Shown: piece after piece, positions 53,544 to 62,950 of the stretch | How positions within the stretch are numbered: position 1 is the first letter of the stretch | Layout of the letters: every line of letters begins with the position of its first letter | Origin: an uncultured Granulicatella sp. | GTDB lineage: Bacteria; Bacillota; Bacilli; Lactobacillales; Aerococcaceae | Direction of reading: 5' to 3' | Assembly: GCF_938030755.1 (NCBI RefSeq) | Contig: NZ_CALHIF010000039.1 | Span: 28,778 to 92,777 of the forward strand | DNA length: 64,000 nucleotides | Program-made: the position numbers and the translations under genes | The notes under the pieces: model-generated | Database searches by the model: none | What the model was told of the DNA's origin: nothing | What the model saw: only the letters and a program-made list of their open reading frames with translations

Positions 53544-55913
53544 ATGACACAATTTGATACACCAGAATACTTAGCAAAGGTGGATGCTTGGTGGCGTGCA
53601 GCGAACTACATTTCAGTAGCTCAAATGTACTTAAAAGATAACCCACTTTTACGTCGTCCAATCCAAAAAGAAGACGTTAAACTTCATCCAATCGGACACT
53701 GGGGAACAATCGCAGGACAAAACTTTATTTATGCGCACTTAAACCGTGCTATTAATAAATATGACTTAGATATGTTCTACATTGAAGGACCAGGTCATGG
53801 TGGACAAGTAATGGTTTCTAACTCTTACTTAGATGGATCTTACACAGAGTTATACCCACAAATCACTCAAGATGAAGCAGGGTTCAAACAATTATGTAAA
53901 ATCTTCTCATTCCCTGGAGGAATTGCGTCTCACGCGGCTCCAGAAACTCCTGGTTCAATTCACGAAGGTGGAGAATTAGGTTACTCATTATCACATGCTA
54001 CAGGTGCAATCCTAGATAATCCAAACGTAATTGCAGCGGCAGTTATCGGTGACGGAGAAGCAGAAACTGGTCCTTTAGCAGCAGGTTGGTTCTCTAACAC
54101 ATTCATCAACCCAGTAAACGATGGTGCCGTTTTACCAATCCTTTACTTAAACGGTGGAAAAATCCACAACCCAACTATTTTAGCTCGTCGTACGGATGAA
54201 GAGTTAACACAATTCTTCAATGGTTTAGGATGGGATCCAATCTTCGTAGAAGGAACAGATCCTGAAAAAGTTCACCCATTAATGGCTGCTAAATTAGATG
54301 AAGCAATTGAAAAAATTCAAGCAATTCAAAAAGAAGCTCGTGCTAAGAGCGCTGAAGAAGCTACAATGCCACATTGGCCAGTATTAGTAGTACGCACTCC
54401 TAAAGGTTGGACAGGTCCAAAAGAATGGAACCATGAACCAATCGAAGGAGGATTCCGTGCTCACCAAGTTCCAATTCCAGTATCTGGAGAAACTATGGAA
54501 CACATCGATAGTTTATTAGACTGGTTGAAATCATACCGTCCAGAAGAATTATTCGATGAAAATGGTAAATTAGTAGAAGAAATTGCTGCAATTTCTCCAA
54601 AAGGCCCACGTCGTATGAGCATGAACCCAATCACTAACGCAGGGGTTGTAAAACCAATGGAAATTACTGATTGGACTAAACATGCAATTGATACTTCTAA
54701 ACCAGGTGCTATCCAAAAACAAGATATGATTGAATTTGGTAAATTTGCTGCTGACTTAGTAAAAGCAAACCCAGATAACTTCCGTATCTTCGGACCAGAC
54801 GAAACTAAATCTAACCGTCTAAATGAAGTCTTCAAAGCAACGAACCGTCAATGGGTTGGTCGTCGTGACGAAAGCTATGATGAATGGATTTCACCAGTTG
54901 GTCGTGTTATCGACTCACAATTATCAGAACACCAAGCTGAAGGATTCTTAGAAGGTTATGTATTAACAGGTCGTCACGGATTCTTCGCATCTTACGAATC
55001 ATTCTTACGTGTAGTGGACTCAATGATTACTCAACACTTCAAATGGTTACGTAAAGCTAAAACTCACGCTCCATGGCGTAAAAACTATCCATCATTAAAC
55101 TTGATTGCAACATCAACAGTGTTCCAACAAGACCACAATGGATATACTCACCAAGATCCAGGTTTATTAACACACTTAGCTGAGAAAAAACCTGAATTCG
55201 TACGTGAATACTTACCAGCGGATACAAACAGTTTAATGGCTGTTATGGCTGAAGCTTTAAGTTCAGAAGATAAAATTAACTTAATCGTTTCTTCAAAACA
55301 CCCACGTCCACAATTCTATTCTGTAGAAGAAGCTAAAGAGTTGGTACGTGAAGGTTACAAAGTAATTGATTGGGCTTCAACGGTGAAAGAAGGAGAAGAA
55401 CCAGACGTAGTGATCGCTGCTGCAGGTACTGAACCAAACTTAGAAGCATTAGCAGGTATCTCAATCTTGCACAAACAATTCCCAGAATTGAAGATTCGCT
55501 TCATCAACGTAGTAGATATCTTGAAATTACGTTCTCCAAAAGTGGACCCACGTGGTTTATCTGACGAAGAATTTGATAAATTATTTACTGCTGACAAACC
55601 AGTTGTATTCTGCTTCCACGGTTATGAAGGTATGATTCGTGACTTATTCTTTGATCGCAACAACCATAACGTTCATATCCACGGATACCGTGAAAACGGA
55701 GATATCACAACTCCATTCGATATGCGTGTATTATCTGAAATGGACCGATTCCACGTTGCTAAAGACGCTGCTGTTGCTGTTTACGGTGACAAAGCTAGCG
55801 AATTTGCTGCGAAAATGGACGAGACTGTGGAATTCCACCACAGCTACATCCGTGAACACGGGGAAGATATTCCTGAAGTTGTGAGCTGGCAATGGGAAAA
55901 TGTGAATAAATAA
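53544..55913 (+). CDS. xfp: Xylulose-5-phosphate/fructose-6-phosphate phosphoketolase
   Basis: 789 residues, TPP-dependent. Splits xylulose-5-P (or fructose-6-P) into acetyl-phosphate and glyceraldehyde-3-P (or erythrose-4-P), the key step of heterolactic fermentation. Family blocks: [83 protein letters not shown] site [16 protein letters not shown], and [22 protein letters not shown]. Whether it prefers X5P or F6P is not decidable by eye. GAAGGGAAG precedes the ATG. Codon use is strongly biased, as in highly expressed genes. Confidence 0.97.
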   Translation: MTQFDTPEYLAKVDAWWRAANYISVAQMYLKDNPLLRRPIQKEDVKLHPIGHWGTIAGQNFIYAHLNRAINKYDLDMFYIEGPGHGGQVMVSNSYLDGSYTELYPQITQDEAGFKQLCKIFSFPGGIASHAAPETPGSIHEGGELGYSLSHATGAILDNPNVIAAAVIGDGEAETGPLAAGWFSNTFINPVNDGAVLPILYLNGGKIHNPTILARRTDEELTQFFNGLGWDPIFVEGTDPEKVHPLMAAKLDEAIEKIQAIQKEARAKSAEEATMPHWPVLVVRTPKGWTGPKEWNHEPIEGGFRAHQVPIPVSGETMEHIDSLLDWLKSYRPEELFDENGKLVEEIAAISPKGPRRMSMNPITNAGVVKPMEITDWTKHAIDTSKPGAIQKQDMIEFGKFAADLVKANPDNFRIFGPDETKSNRLNEVFKATNRQWVGRRDESYDEWISPVGRVIDSQLSEHQAEGFLEGYVLTGRHGFFASYESFLRVVDSMITQHFKWLRKAKTHAPWRKNYPSLNLIATSTVFQQDHNGYTHQDPGLLTHLAEKKPEFVREYLPADTNSLMAVMAEALSSEDKINLIVSSKHPRPQFYSVEEAKELVREGYKVIDWASTVKEGEEPDVVIAAAGTEPNLEALAGISILHKQFPELKIRFINVVDILKLRSPKVDPRGLSDEEFDKLFTADKPVVFCFHGYEGMIRDLFFDRNNHNVHIHGYRENGDITTPFDMRVLSEMDRFHVAKDAAVAVYGDKASEFAAKMDETVEFHHSYIREHGEDIPEVVSWQWENVNK

Positions 55914-55922
55914 TTCATCTAA

Positions 55923-55953
55923 CAGGGTGCCTCAGAAATGAGGCACTCCTTTT
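55923..55953 (+). terminator. Terminator of xfp
   Basis: Stem AGGGTGCCTCA/TGAGGCACTCCT around GAAA, then TTTT. Confidence 0.85.
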
Positions 55954-55968
55954 GTGCTGAGAAGAATA

Positions 55969-56178
55969 TAAAATATAATAAATAATTACTCCGGAACCTT
56001 CGGTTTCTGTAATAATCGCTGTAGTGGGGTACTGGTTCGAGCCTAAGGTCTCTCACCTTTAAAGCCTCAAAGTAGGAGTAAGGAATAAATTCCTAACTCC
56101 TACTAATTCGCATTTAATACGATTCCCACCACTGCGATTATAGAAACTCGAAGTTCCTTCGTAATCATTTATTTTATA
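55969..56178. repeat. Multi-hairpin palindromic intergenic element, copy B
   Basis: About 210 bp. The left arm (55969-56031) and the right arm (56118-56178) are imperfect inverted copies over roughly 55 bases. Between them are hairpins 56040-56069 (GAGCCT.AAGGT/ACCTT..AAAGCCTC) and 56071-56104 (AGTAGGAGT/ACTCCTACT with an inner GGAAT/ATTCC), giving a three-way junction. The reverse complement of the right arm matches the left arm of copy A (488-525) at 27 of 36 positions, including TTCTATAATnGCAGT. No ORF. Confidence 0.75.
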
Positions 56179-56379
56179 GTGCAAAAAATAATCATTTCTA
56201 AGGTAGCCTGTCAGTGGAGGAGGAAAAGGGGAAATAATTACTCTAAATCTTTGCGGATTTAATATATCTGTTGCTTCATCGACTAATATATAATGCTTTT
56301 CTGAGGCATAATGTTAGAGAAGGTGGAGGAGATAAAAAGGAGTTTTGATAGATATTTTCAAAAAAATGAAAATATATGG
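56179..56379. other. Non-coding stretch between repeat B and the lysine riboswitch
   Basis: No gene seen. The 12-mer AAATAATTACTC from the left end of repeat B (55980) recurs at 56232, followed by a loosely similar sequence, so this may be a decayed partial repeat copy. Otherwise purine-rich and unremarkable. Confidence 0.35.
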
Positions 56380-56407
56380 TTGACTTTCAAAAAAATATGT
56401 GTTAATT
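56380..56407 (+). promoter_or_regulatory. Promoter of the lysine-riboswitch leader
   Basis: TTGACT, 16-base spacer, TTAATT; the start near 56414 is just ahead of the riboswitch. Confidence 0.5.
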
Positions 56408-56432
56408 TATGTTCAACAATTAAATCAAATGG

Positions 56433-56575
56433 TTATTGAACTGAGGTGCGGATGACAAGAGTACAGGAAACTGGAAAGGGGATTTCGCCGAAACGTGAAA
56501 ACGTTGGGGGCTGGTCATAATAGGTCAGTCACTGTCATGATATCTGCCCAGATACTCATGAAGTGCAATCAATTA
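56433..56575 (+). promoter_or_regulatory. Lysine riboswitch (L box)
   Basis: GAGGTGCGGATGAC-AAGAGTA, then AAAGGGGATTTCGCCGAA, GGGGCTGG, a CTGTCA...CCAGAT region and ATGAAGTGCAATCAA are the conserved pieces of the lysine riboswitch in the right order, comparable to B. subtilis lysC. The P1 stem pairs TTATTG (56433) with CAATCAA at the end. A terminator follows at 56611, so bound lysine should shut off the transporter below. Confidence 0.87.
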
Positions 56576-56610
56576 CCGGGCAAAAGAATGACTACTTATG
56601 ACTTTTTTAT

Positions 56611-56647
56611 GGGGAATCACGGCTTTTGTTCGTGGTTCCTTTTTTTG
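56611..56647 (+). terminator. Lysine-riboswitch terminator
   Basis: Stem GGAATCACG/CGTGGTTCC with a 9-nt loop and seven Ts. Confidence 0.85.
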
Positions 56648-56692
56648 TGTGATGAGTGAACCAGTTTGATAATCGAGAAGGAGAGAAAGAAA

Positions 56693-57517
56693 ATGAAAAA
56701 AATTTTAGGCGCAATTGCAGCTTTGGCAATGACAGTAGGATTAGCAGCGTGTGGAACACCTGTTAGTCAAGGGACAGCAAATCAAAACCAATTAGTGGTT
56801 GGGATGGAAGCTGGTTACCCACCATTCAACTGGACTCAAAACGACGATTCAAACGGTGCGGTAAAAATTCAAGGGACAGACCAATACGCTGGTGGTTATG
56901 ACGTTGAAATCGCAAAACGTGTAGCTAAACAATTAGGAAAAGAATTAGTTATTGTTAAAACTGAGTGGGATGGCTTAACACCAGCTCTTGTTTCAAGTAA
57001 AATAGATGCAATCATTGCTGGTATGAGTCCTACTGAAGAACGTAAAGCGACAATCGACTTCACAGATTCTTACTATGATTCACAATTAGTATTAGTCGTT
57101 AAAAAAGGTTCTAAATATGCAAATGCTACTTCGTTAGCAGATTTCTCTGGTGCTAAAGTAACGGCTCAATTAAATACTTTCCATTACTCAGTAATTGACC
57201 AAATTCCTGGTGTCGACAAACAAACTGCGATGGATAACTTCCCAGCAATGCGTGTAGCTTTACAATCTGGAACAATTGACGCTTACGTTTCTGAATTACC
57301 AGAAGCAATTTCTGCTCAAGCAGCAAACAGCGACTTCGTAATGGTTAAATTATCAGATGGATTCAAAACATCACCAGAAGACACACAAACAGCTGTTGGT
57401 GTGAGAAAAGATAGCTCACTAACAAAAGAAATTAACGAAGCATTAAAAACAATTTCTAGTGAAGAACGTCAACAAATCATGCAAGAAGCAATTAAGAATC
57501 AACCTGCTGCTGAGTAG
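56693..57517 (+). CDS. Amino-acid ABC transporter substrate-binding lipoprotein (probable lysine)
   Basis: 274 residues from the ATG at 56693 (GAAGGAGAG ahead; an earlier in-frame TTG at 56666 lacks support). Signal with lipobox GLAAC, lipidated Cys20. Family 3 solute-binding protein: LVVGMEAGYPPFNW, YAGGYDVEIAKRVAKQLGKELVIVKTEWDGLTPALVSSKIDAIIAGMSPTEERK.TIDFTDSYYDSQLVLVV. By sequence it belongs to the polar/basic amino acid group; the lysine riboswitch upstream makes lysine the best guess for its ligand. Confidence 0.85.
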   Translation: MKKILGAIAALAMTVGLAACGTPVSQGTANQNQLVVGMEAGYPPFNWTQNDDSNGAVKIQGTDQYAGGYDVEIAKRVAKQLGKELVIVKTEWDGLTPALVSSKIDAIIAGMSPTEERKATIDFTDSYYDSQLVLVVKKGSKYANATSLADFSGAKVTAQLNTFHYSVIDQIPGVDKQTAMDNFPAMRVALQSGTIDAYVSELPEAISAQAANSDFVMVKLSDGFKTSPEDTQTAVGVRKDSSLTKEINEALKTISSEERQQIMQEAIKNQPAAE

Positions 57518-57523
57518 GATGTG

Positions 57524-57702
57524 AGACATCGCGCTCAGAAATGGAACGTTGGACCGGAACGCCGGAAGGAACGTGAAACGTTCTTCGGACGTTTCGGGAA
57601 ACGCACGCCATTTCTGCGATGGCGAGCTCAACTACAAAACTGCGCCAAGGAAATCGCAGAATACAGAAAACAAACATAACACACCGCCACCTCGTGTGGC
57701 GT
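57524..57702. repeat. GC-rich palindromic element inside the ABC operon
   Basis: A 217-base gap between binding-protein and permease genes, clearly richer in G and C than its surroundings. CAGAAATGG (57536-57544) pairs exactly with CCATTTCTG (57608-57616), and CATCG/CGATG extends the stem with a bulge. Inside are small hairpins CCGGaacgCCGG, AACGTgaAACGTT and GTTTCgggAAAC. A last hairpin CGCCAC/GTGGCG is at 57685-57701, without a T tract. Not related to repeats A and B. It may lower permease/ATPase output relative to the binding protein. Confidence 0.6.
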
Positions 57703-57734
57703 ATACATACAATTTATAGAAAGTAGGAAAATAA

Positions 57735-58514
57735 ATGAGTATTGATTGGATTGTAAAAATCATTCAACAGAACTGGCAAATGTTTTTAACAGGTGCTTGG
57801 ATTACACTATATATTTCAATTATTGGTACAATTATTGGGACATTAATCGGGATGTTTATCGGATTTGTTAAAACAATTCCACTTCCAGAAAAAGGATCTA
57901 AACGCATCCTTTTAAAAATTGCAGTTATCATTTTAAACTGTTATACAGAATTCTTCCGTGGAACACCGATGATCGTACAAGCGATGGTAATTTATTATGG
58001 AACAGCTTTAATGTTTGGAATCAACTTAGATGTCACATTCGCTGCGATTTTCATCGTATCGATTAACACAGGGGCTTATATGTCAGAAATCGTTCGCGGT
58101 GGGATTATTTCTATCGATCAAGGACAATTTGAAGCCAGCCAAGCTATCGGGATGACACACTGGCAAACAATGCGCTATGTTGTTTTCCCACAAGTACTTC
58201 GTAACATCCTTCCTGCAGTAGGGAACGAGTTCGTTATCAACATCAAAGATACTTCTGTATTGAACGTAATTTCAGTTTCAGAATTGTACTTTGCGACAAA
58301 AACAGTTGCGGGTCAAAACTTCCGTTACTTCGATACATTCTTTGTCACACTAATTTTATACTTCATCATGACATTCACGGTGACTCGTATTTTACGTTAC
58401 TTCGAGCGTAAATTAGACGGTCCAGATAACTATGAAGTGATTTATTCAGATCCATTGAACTCAAATTCAATGTCAGCAGTCGAAGAAAAAACTAGACAGA
58501 AAGGAAATGTATAA
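57735..58514 (+). CDS. Amino-acid ABC transporter permease
   Basis: 259 residues. Five or so membrane helices with the HisM-type permease signature: [124 protein letters not shown] (EAA loop). Single permease gene, so it acts as a homodimer. Shares its stop base with the ATPase start. Ligand inferred as lysine from the shared leader. Confidence 0.9.
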   Translation: MSIDWIVKIIQQNWQMFLTGAWITLYISIIGTIIGTLIGMFIGFVKTIPLPEKGSKRILLKIAVIILNCYTEFFRGTPMIVQAMVIYYGTALMFGINLDVTFAAIFIVSINTGAYMSEIVRGGIISIDQGQFEASQAIGMTHWQTMRYVVFPQVLRNILPAVGNEFVINIKDTSVLNVISVSELYFATKTVAGQNFRYFDTFFVTLILYFIMTFTVTRILRYFERKLDGPDNYEVIYSDPLNSNSMSAVEEKTRQKGNV

Positions 58515-59251
58515 TGAGCGAAGCAGTAATTTCCATTCAAAACTTAAGTAAAACTTTTGGTACTAATGAAGTTCTTAAAGATATTTCTTTTGAAGTAAAA
58601 CAAGGCGAAGTAGTAACGATTATCGGATCAAGTGGTTCTGGTAAATCAACCCTCTTGCGTTGTGTCAACTTACTCGAAAAACCAACTTCAGGAAAAATTT
58701 CCTACAATGGCAAAAATATTCTTGAACATGACAAGAGCATTTACGAATACCGTACACACGTAGGAATGGTATTCCAACAATTTAACTTATTTAACAACTT
58801 AAACGTGTTAGAAAACTGTATCGTTGGACCTATGAAAGTGTTGAAAAAATCAGAAGAGGAAGCAGAAAAAATCGCAAAAGAATTCCTTGAAAAAGTAGGA
58901 ATGTCTGCGTACATTAATGCAAAACCTCGTCAATTATCAGGTGGTCAAAAACAACGTGTGGCTATCGCGCGTGCATTATCGATGCAACCAGATGTATTGC
59001 TTTTCGACGAACCAACTTCAGCACTTGACCCAGAAATGGTTAACGAAGTATTAGAAACAATGAAAAGCTTAGCGCACACAGGGCTAACGATGATCGTTGT
59101 AACACACGAAATGGGATTTGCCAAAGAAGTGAGTGATCGTGTTGTCTTCATGGATAAAGGAGTTATCGCAGAAGAAGGAACGCCAGAACAAATCTTTGAA
59201 AATCCTCAAGTAGACCGTACAAAAGAATTTTTAGGACGCGTTCTAAAATAA
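58514..59251 (+). CDS. Amino-acid ABC transporter ATP-binding protein
   Basis: 245 residues. Walker [27 protein letters not shown]-loop [20 protein letters not shown] signature [15 protein letters not shown], Walker [16 protein letters not shown] and the switch His in VTHEMGFA: a GlnQ/ArtP-type polar amino acid ATPase. AAAGGAAATG precedes the ATG. Last gene of the lysine-riboswitch operon. Confidence 0.92.
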   Translation: MSEAVISIQNLSKTFGTNEVLKDISFEVKQGEVVTIIGSSGSGKSTLLRCVNLLEKPTSGKISYNGKNILEHDKSIYEYRTHVGMVFQQFNLFNNLNVLENCIVGPMKVLKKSEEEAEKIAKEFLEKVGMSAYINAKPRQLSGGQKQRVAIARALSMQPDVLLFDEPTSALDPEMVNEVLETMKSLAHTGLTMIVVTHEMGFAKEVSDRVVFMDKGVIAEEGTPEQIFENPQVDRTKEFLGRVLK

Positions 59252-59268
59252 GCGAAATATGCTATAAT

Positions 59269-59301
59269 GAGCTAAGACAGTTTGTCTTGGCTCTTTTTTT
59301 A
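59269..59301 (+). terminator. Terminator of the ABC operon
   Basis: Stem GAGC.AAGACA/TGTCTT.GCTC and eight Ts. Confidence 0.85.
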
Positions 59302-59338
59302 TGCATGACAAACGAATCAAGTTTGAAGGAGTATCATC

Positions 59339-59812
59339 ATGTTTGAAATACATACAACATCACAAGAGGAGACAATGGAACTAGGCAAGCGTCTAGGAGA
59401 ACTGTTATTTGAAAATAGCTGCGTCATTCTAGAAGGAGATTTAGGAGCTGGAAAGACGACTCTTACAAAAGGAATTGCCCTTGGGTTAGGCATCGACCGT
59501 GTCATTAAGAGCCCAACCTATACATTGATTCGCGAATACCGTAAAGGGCGACTTCCGCTATTTCATATGGATATGTATCGTATTGAAGAAAGTGGCGGTG
59601 CCAGTGAAGTAGGCCTCGAAGAGTACTTCTATGCGGGCGGTGTGTGTGTCGTTGAATGGGCGCAGTATATCGAAGATGAACTTCCTTCGACATTCTTAAA
59701 GGTTCAAATCGACCGTGTAGAAGACGACGAGTCCAAACGTGTGATTCGCTTAGTCCCACATGGAAAAGAGTACGAGGAATTTATTCAAACATTGGAGGCC
59801 AGTAATGAGTAA
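59339..59812 (+). CDS. tsaE: tRNA t6A synthesis ATPase TsaE
   Basis: 157 residues. P-loop VILEGDLGAGKTTLTKGIALGLG, then SPTYTLIREYRKGRLPLFHMDMYRI and GVCVVEWAQYIEDELP. TsaE works with TsaB and TsaD to make N6-threonylcarbamoyladenosine at tRNA position 37. GAAGGAGTATC precedes the ATG. Overlaps the GNAT gene by eight bases. Confidence 0.94.
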   Translation: MFEIHTTSQEETMELGKRLGELLFENSCVILEGDLGAGKTTLTKGIALGLGIDRVIKSPTYTLIREYRKGRLPLFHMDMYRIEESGGASEVGLEEYFYAGGVCVVEWAQYIEDELPSTFLKVQIDRVEDDESKRVIRLVPHGKEYEEFIQTLEASNE

Positions 59813-60329
59813 AGAACGAGAAATTACATTTGCGCTTCCGGTTAAAGACGATGCTAAAGCGCTACTAGATTATAGTAAAAAAGTAGGGAGTGAAACAGAT
59901 TTTCTTTCCTTTGGGCCAGAGGGATTGAAGTATTCTGTCGCTCAAGAAGAACTATTTATCGAATCGCTCTATGAGAACGAAAACCAATATATGTTACTGG
60001 CAAAAGATGGAGAAGCCATTATCGCTGTCGGTTCCATTGCGGGTAGCTTACATCCTAAATTCTCACACCGGGGAGAGTTAGGAATCAGTGTACTGAAATC
60101 ATACTGGGGCCAAGGAATTGCGACCGTCATGATGGAAGAAATGCTTGATTGGGTGAGGGATTATTCAACTCTTTCTCGTGTTGAACTTGAGGTCGTAGCT
60201 ATCAATAAAAAGGCCCGTCGCCTCTATGAGAAGTGTGGATTTGAAGAAGAAGGGCAACTTAAGAACGGTGTAAAAATCGGTGACGGATATGAAGATATTA
60301 TCTTGATGGCGAAGATGATTGAACGATAA
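59805..60329 (+). CDS. GNAT N-acetyltransferase, RimJ/RimL-like
   Basis: 174 residues from the ATG at 59805, six bases after GGAGG; a longer frame from 59760 lies inside tsaE. GNAT blocks: REITFALPVKDDAKALLDYSKKVGSETDFLSFGPEG, HRGELGISVLKSYWGQGIATVMMEEMLDW (acetyl-CoA loop around WGQGIAT) and VELEVVAINKKARRLYEKCGFEEEGQLKNGVKIGDGYEDIILMAK. It resembles uncharacterized acetyltransferases often found by tsaE; substrate unknown. Confidence 0.88.
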   Translation: MSKEREITFALPVKDDAKALLDYSKKVGSETDFLSFGPEGLKYSVAQEELFIESLYENENQYMLLAKDGEAIIAVGSIAGSLHPKFSHRGELGISVLKSYWGQGIATVMMEEMLDWVRDYSTLSRVELEVVAINKKARRLYEKCGFEEEGQLKNGVKIGDGYEDIILMAKMIER

Positions 60330-60344
60330 TGATGAGGTGAAAGA

Positions 60345-61043
60345 ATGAAATTTGGAATTATTGCGGCAATGGAAGAAGAAAAACGTCTGCTCGAAGAAGA
60401 GATGACCATTGAGAAGAAAACAACCGTTGCCAATTGGGAGTTTATTGAAGGGACACTTGTTGGAAAGTCAATCGTACTTGTCCAATCTGGAATTGGAAAA
60501 GTGATGTCAGCTCTTGCTGCAGGAATCTTAATTGACCGTTTCGGAGTTGACTTGGTGATGAATACGGGTTCTGCCGGTGGGTTTGGATCTTCTCTTGAAA
60601 TCGGAGATATCGTCATTGGAACGGAACTGGCATACTGCGATGCTGACGTAACAGCCTTTAATTACGTTTACGGGCAAATGCCGGGCATGCCAGCGCGTTT
60701 TGCCATGAACCAGGACTTCTTACCGTCCATTGAACAAGCGATTGCTAAGGTGGATTTAAAGAGCCATACTGGCCTTATCGTTTCTTCTGACAGCTTTATC
60801 CATACTCGTGAGCAAAGAACACATATTTTAAAGCACTTCCCAGATGTGATGGCGTCTGAAATGGAAGGAGCCGCAATCGCACAAGCGTGTCACGCATTTG
60901 GAGTTCCATTTATTGTGATTCGTGCGATTTCAGATATTCCAGAGCGTGGGACCTCTGCTGTTGATTTTGATACATTTATCGTTCAAGCAGGGAAACGTTC
61001 TGCTCAAATGGTTCATCAATTACTACAAGAATGGGAAGGATAA
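60345..61043 (+). CDS. mtnN: 5'-methylthioadenosine/S-adenosylhomocysteine nucleosidase
   Basis: 232 residues. KFGIIAAMEEEKRLLEEEM with the catalytic Glu, SGIGKVMSALAAGILIDRFGVDLVMNTGSAGGF, GLIVSSDSFIH and VMASEMEGAAIAQACHAFGVPFIVIRAISD (substrate Glu, catalytic Asp in RAISD). It removes adenine from MTA and SAH, feeding methionine recycling and, through LuxS, AI-2. GATGAGGTG precedes the ATG. Confidence 0.95.
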   Translation: MKFGIIAAMEEEKRLLEEEMTIEKKTTVANWEFIEGTLVGKSIVLVQSGIGKVMSALAAGILIDRFGVDLVMNTGSAGGFGSSLEIGDIVIGTELAYCDADVTAFNYVYGQMPGMPARFAMNQDFLPSIEQAIAKVDLKSHTGLIVSSDSFIHTREQRTHILKHFPDVMASEMEGAAIAQACHAFGVPFIVIRAISDIPERGTSAVDFDTFIVQAGKRSAQMVHQLLQEWEG

Positions 61044-61046
61044 AGA

Positions 61047-61988
61047 ATGTTAAATATTGGGATTGTTGGTGTTGGAGCGATTAGTCAAAAAGCGTATTTA
61101 CCTGTGATGCGTTCGATTGGGAATGTCAAATGGTATATGTGTACTCGAAATCAAGAAGTGTTGAATCGAGAATCTAAATTGTTAGGGAGATGTATTCCTT
61201 GCAATACGATTGAAGAATTATTGCAATTTCCTTTAGATGGAGTCTTTATTCATGTGTCTACGAAAGCTCATTTTGAGGTGGCAAAACAATTTTTAGAAAA
61301 AGGAATTCCTGTTTATATCGATAAACCAGTATCTCCTAGTTATGAAAAAACGATGGAATTATATCAACTAGCAAAAAAACACAATACCTTCATCATGGCT
61401 GGATTTAATAGACGTTTTGCTCCTAAAGTAGAAGTCTTAAAAAGTGTAGAAGACAAGAAGAGAATTATTGCAGAAAAGAACTGTACGGTTGCTTCTCAAG
61501 ATACAAGAACTAGAGTCTTTGATGTTTTTATTCATCCTTTAGATACAGCACTATACTTAATGGATTCTCTTCCAACGAATGGTACTTATTTCTATAAGAA
61601 AAAAGACGGGGTATTAGAACAATGTACTGTCTACCTAGAAAATGAAAATGAAACAGCATTGGTTCAATTTAACGAAACTTCAGGAGCAAACTTAGAAAGA
61701 ATTGAAGTGCAAAGTACTAGCGGAACCTATTCTCTCAGAAACTTAACTGATTTAGTAATTACGCAAGGTCAAGATGATGTTCTGGATGGATTTACGAGTT
61801 GGGATTCTACATTGTACAAACGTGGATTTGAGACGATTATTCATAGCTTTATCATTGCAGTTCAGACAAAATCAGAAAACCCAGTTTCGGCAAACAGTAG
61901 CTTGTTAAGCCACTTAATTTGCGAAAAAATCGTTACGGCAAAAGCTCCTCAAGGTTTCCTAACATTTGACGTAAACTCATTAGAATAG
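61047..61988 (+). CDS. Gfo/Idh/MocA-family oxidoreductase
   Basis: 313 residues. N-terminal Rossmann fold with MLNIGIVGVGAISQKAYLPVM, GVFIHVSTKAHFEVAKQFLEKGIPVYIDKPVSPSYEKTMEL (the EKP-like motif reads DKP) and AGFNRRFAPKVEVL. C-terminal alpha/beta domain with FIHPLDTALYLM. NAD(P)-dependent sugar or inositol-type oxidoreductases have this design, but the substrate cannot be read. Follows mtnN by three bases; A/T-rich codons differ a little from its neighbours. Confidence 0.85.
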   Translation: MLNIGIVGVGAISQKAYLPVMRSIGNVKWYMCTRNQEVLNRESKLLGRCIPCNTIEELLQFPLDGVFIHVSTKAHFEVAKQFLEKGIPVYIDKPVSPSYEKTMELYQLAKKHNTFIMAGFNRRFAPKVEVLKSVEDKKRIIAEKNCTVASQDTRTRVFDVFIHPLDTALYLMDSLPTNGTYFYKKKDGVLEQCTVYLENENETALVQFNETSGANLERIEVQSTSGTYSLRNLTDLVITQGQDDVLDGFTSWDSTLYKRGFETIIHSFIIAVQTKSENPVSANSSLLSHLICEKIVTAKAPQGFLTFDVNSLE

Positions 61989-62022
61989 TAGTATTAAAAG
62001 GATTACGATTAAGGAGAATAGT

Positions 62023-62934
62023 ATGGACTATACAATATTTTCAAAAGAGTTTCCGAATGTAAAAGTTTTTTACAACGAACCACTTAAAAATTATACATTT
62101 ACAAAAACAGGTGGCCGTGCTGCCATTCTGATTTTTCCAAAAAATAAAAAAGAAGCAAGCGCAGTGATGCATTGGCTTCGCGAAAAAAATATTCCAACGA
62201 CGATTCTAGGAAACGCATCGAACGTCATTATTAAAGATGGCGGTATTAGCGGTGCTGTGATTATGTTAAACGATATGTCTCATTTAACGGTATCGGGTAC
62301 ACAAATCGTCGCTGAAGGCGGAGTAGCCTTAATTGATGTGTCAAAAGAAGCGGCAAAAAATGGATTAACAGGCTTGGAATTTGCTTGTGGCATTCCAGGA
62401 AGTGTCGGTGGAGCGATTTTCATGAACGCTGGGGCATACGGCGGTGAAGTAAGTGAAGTCGTTGAGTACGTGGAAGTGATTACTCCGGATGGGGAATTCA
62501 AAACTTATACCAACGAAGACTTAGACTTCAGCTATCGTCATAGCCTTGTTCAAAAAACAGGCGATCTAGTGATTGAAGTAGGGTTCCGATTAACAGAGGG
62601 CGTTCAAGAAGAGATTGACCAAAAAGTAGCGGAATTAACGCATTTACGCCAGACTAAACAACCGCTTGAGTATCCTTCTTGCGGCAGCGTGTTTAAACGT
62701 CCCCAAGGGCATTTTACAGGAAAACTAATCCAAGACGCTGGACTTCAAGGCCATCAAATCGGTGGCGTGCAAGTCTCTAAAAAGCATGCTGGATTTATGG
62801 TGAATATTGATAACGGAACAGCAACGGACTATATGGATTTAATCCGTTATGTTCAAAAAGTGATTTTAGAAAAAGACGGTGTTGCTCTAGAGCCAGAAGT
62901 ACGTATTATTGGAGAAGAGCCAACATCGAAATAG
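62023..62934 (+). CDS. murB: UDP-N-acetylenolpyruvoylglucosamine reductase
   Basis: 303 residues, FAD enzyme that makes UDP-MurNAc. Type II MurB: NYTFTKTGGRAAILIFPKNKKEASAVMHWLREKNIPTTILGNASNVIIKDGGISGAVIML, GLTGLEFACGIPGSVGGAIFMNAGAYGGEVSEVVE, DLDFSYRHSL, LEYPSCGSVFKRPQGHFTGKLIQDAGLQGHQIGGVQVSKKHAGFMVN; the catalytic Ser in SCGSVFKRP and Glu near the end (LEPEVRIIG) are present. AAGGAGAATAG precedes the ATG. Confidence 0.96.
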   Translation: MDYTIFSKEFPNVKVFYNEPLKNYTFTKTGGRAAILIFPKNKKEASAVMHWLREKNIPTTILGNASNVIIKDGGISGAVIMLNDMSHLTVSGTQIVAEGGVALIDVSKEAAKNGLTGLEFACGIPGSVGGAIFMNAGAYGGEVSEVVEYVEVITPDGEFKTYTNEDLDFSYRHSLVQKTGDLVIEVGFRLTEGVQEEIDQKVAELTHLRQTKQPLEYPSCGSVFKRPQGHFTGKLIQDAGLQGHQIGGVQVSKKHAGFMVNIDNGTATDYMDLIRYVQKVILEKDGVALEPEVRIIGEEPTSK

Positions 62935-62950
62935 GCAAAGGAGGGTTATT

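Noticed and set aside
59259..59267. Extended -10 TGcTATAAT before tsaE
   Set aside because: A transcript from it would start inside the ABC-operon terminator, so it is unlikely to drive tsaE; probably chance.
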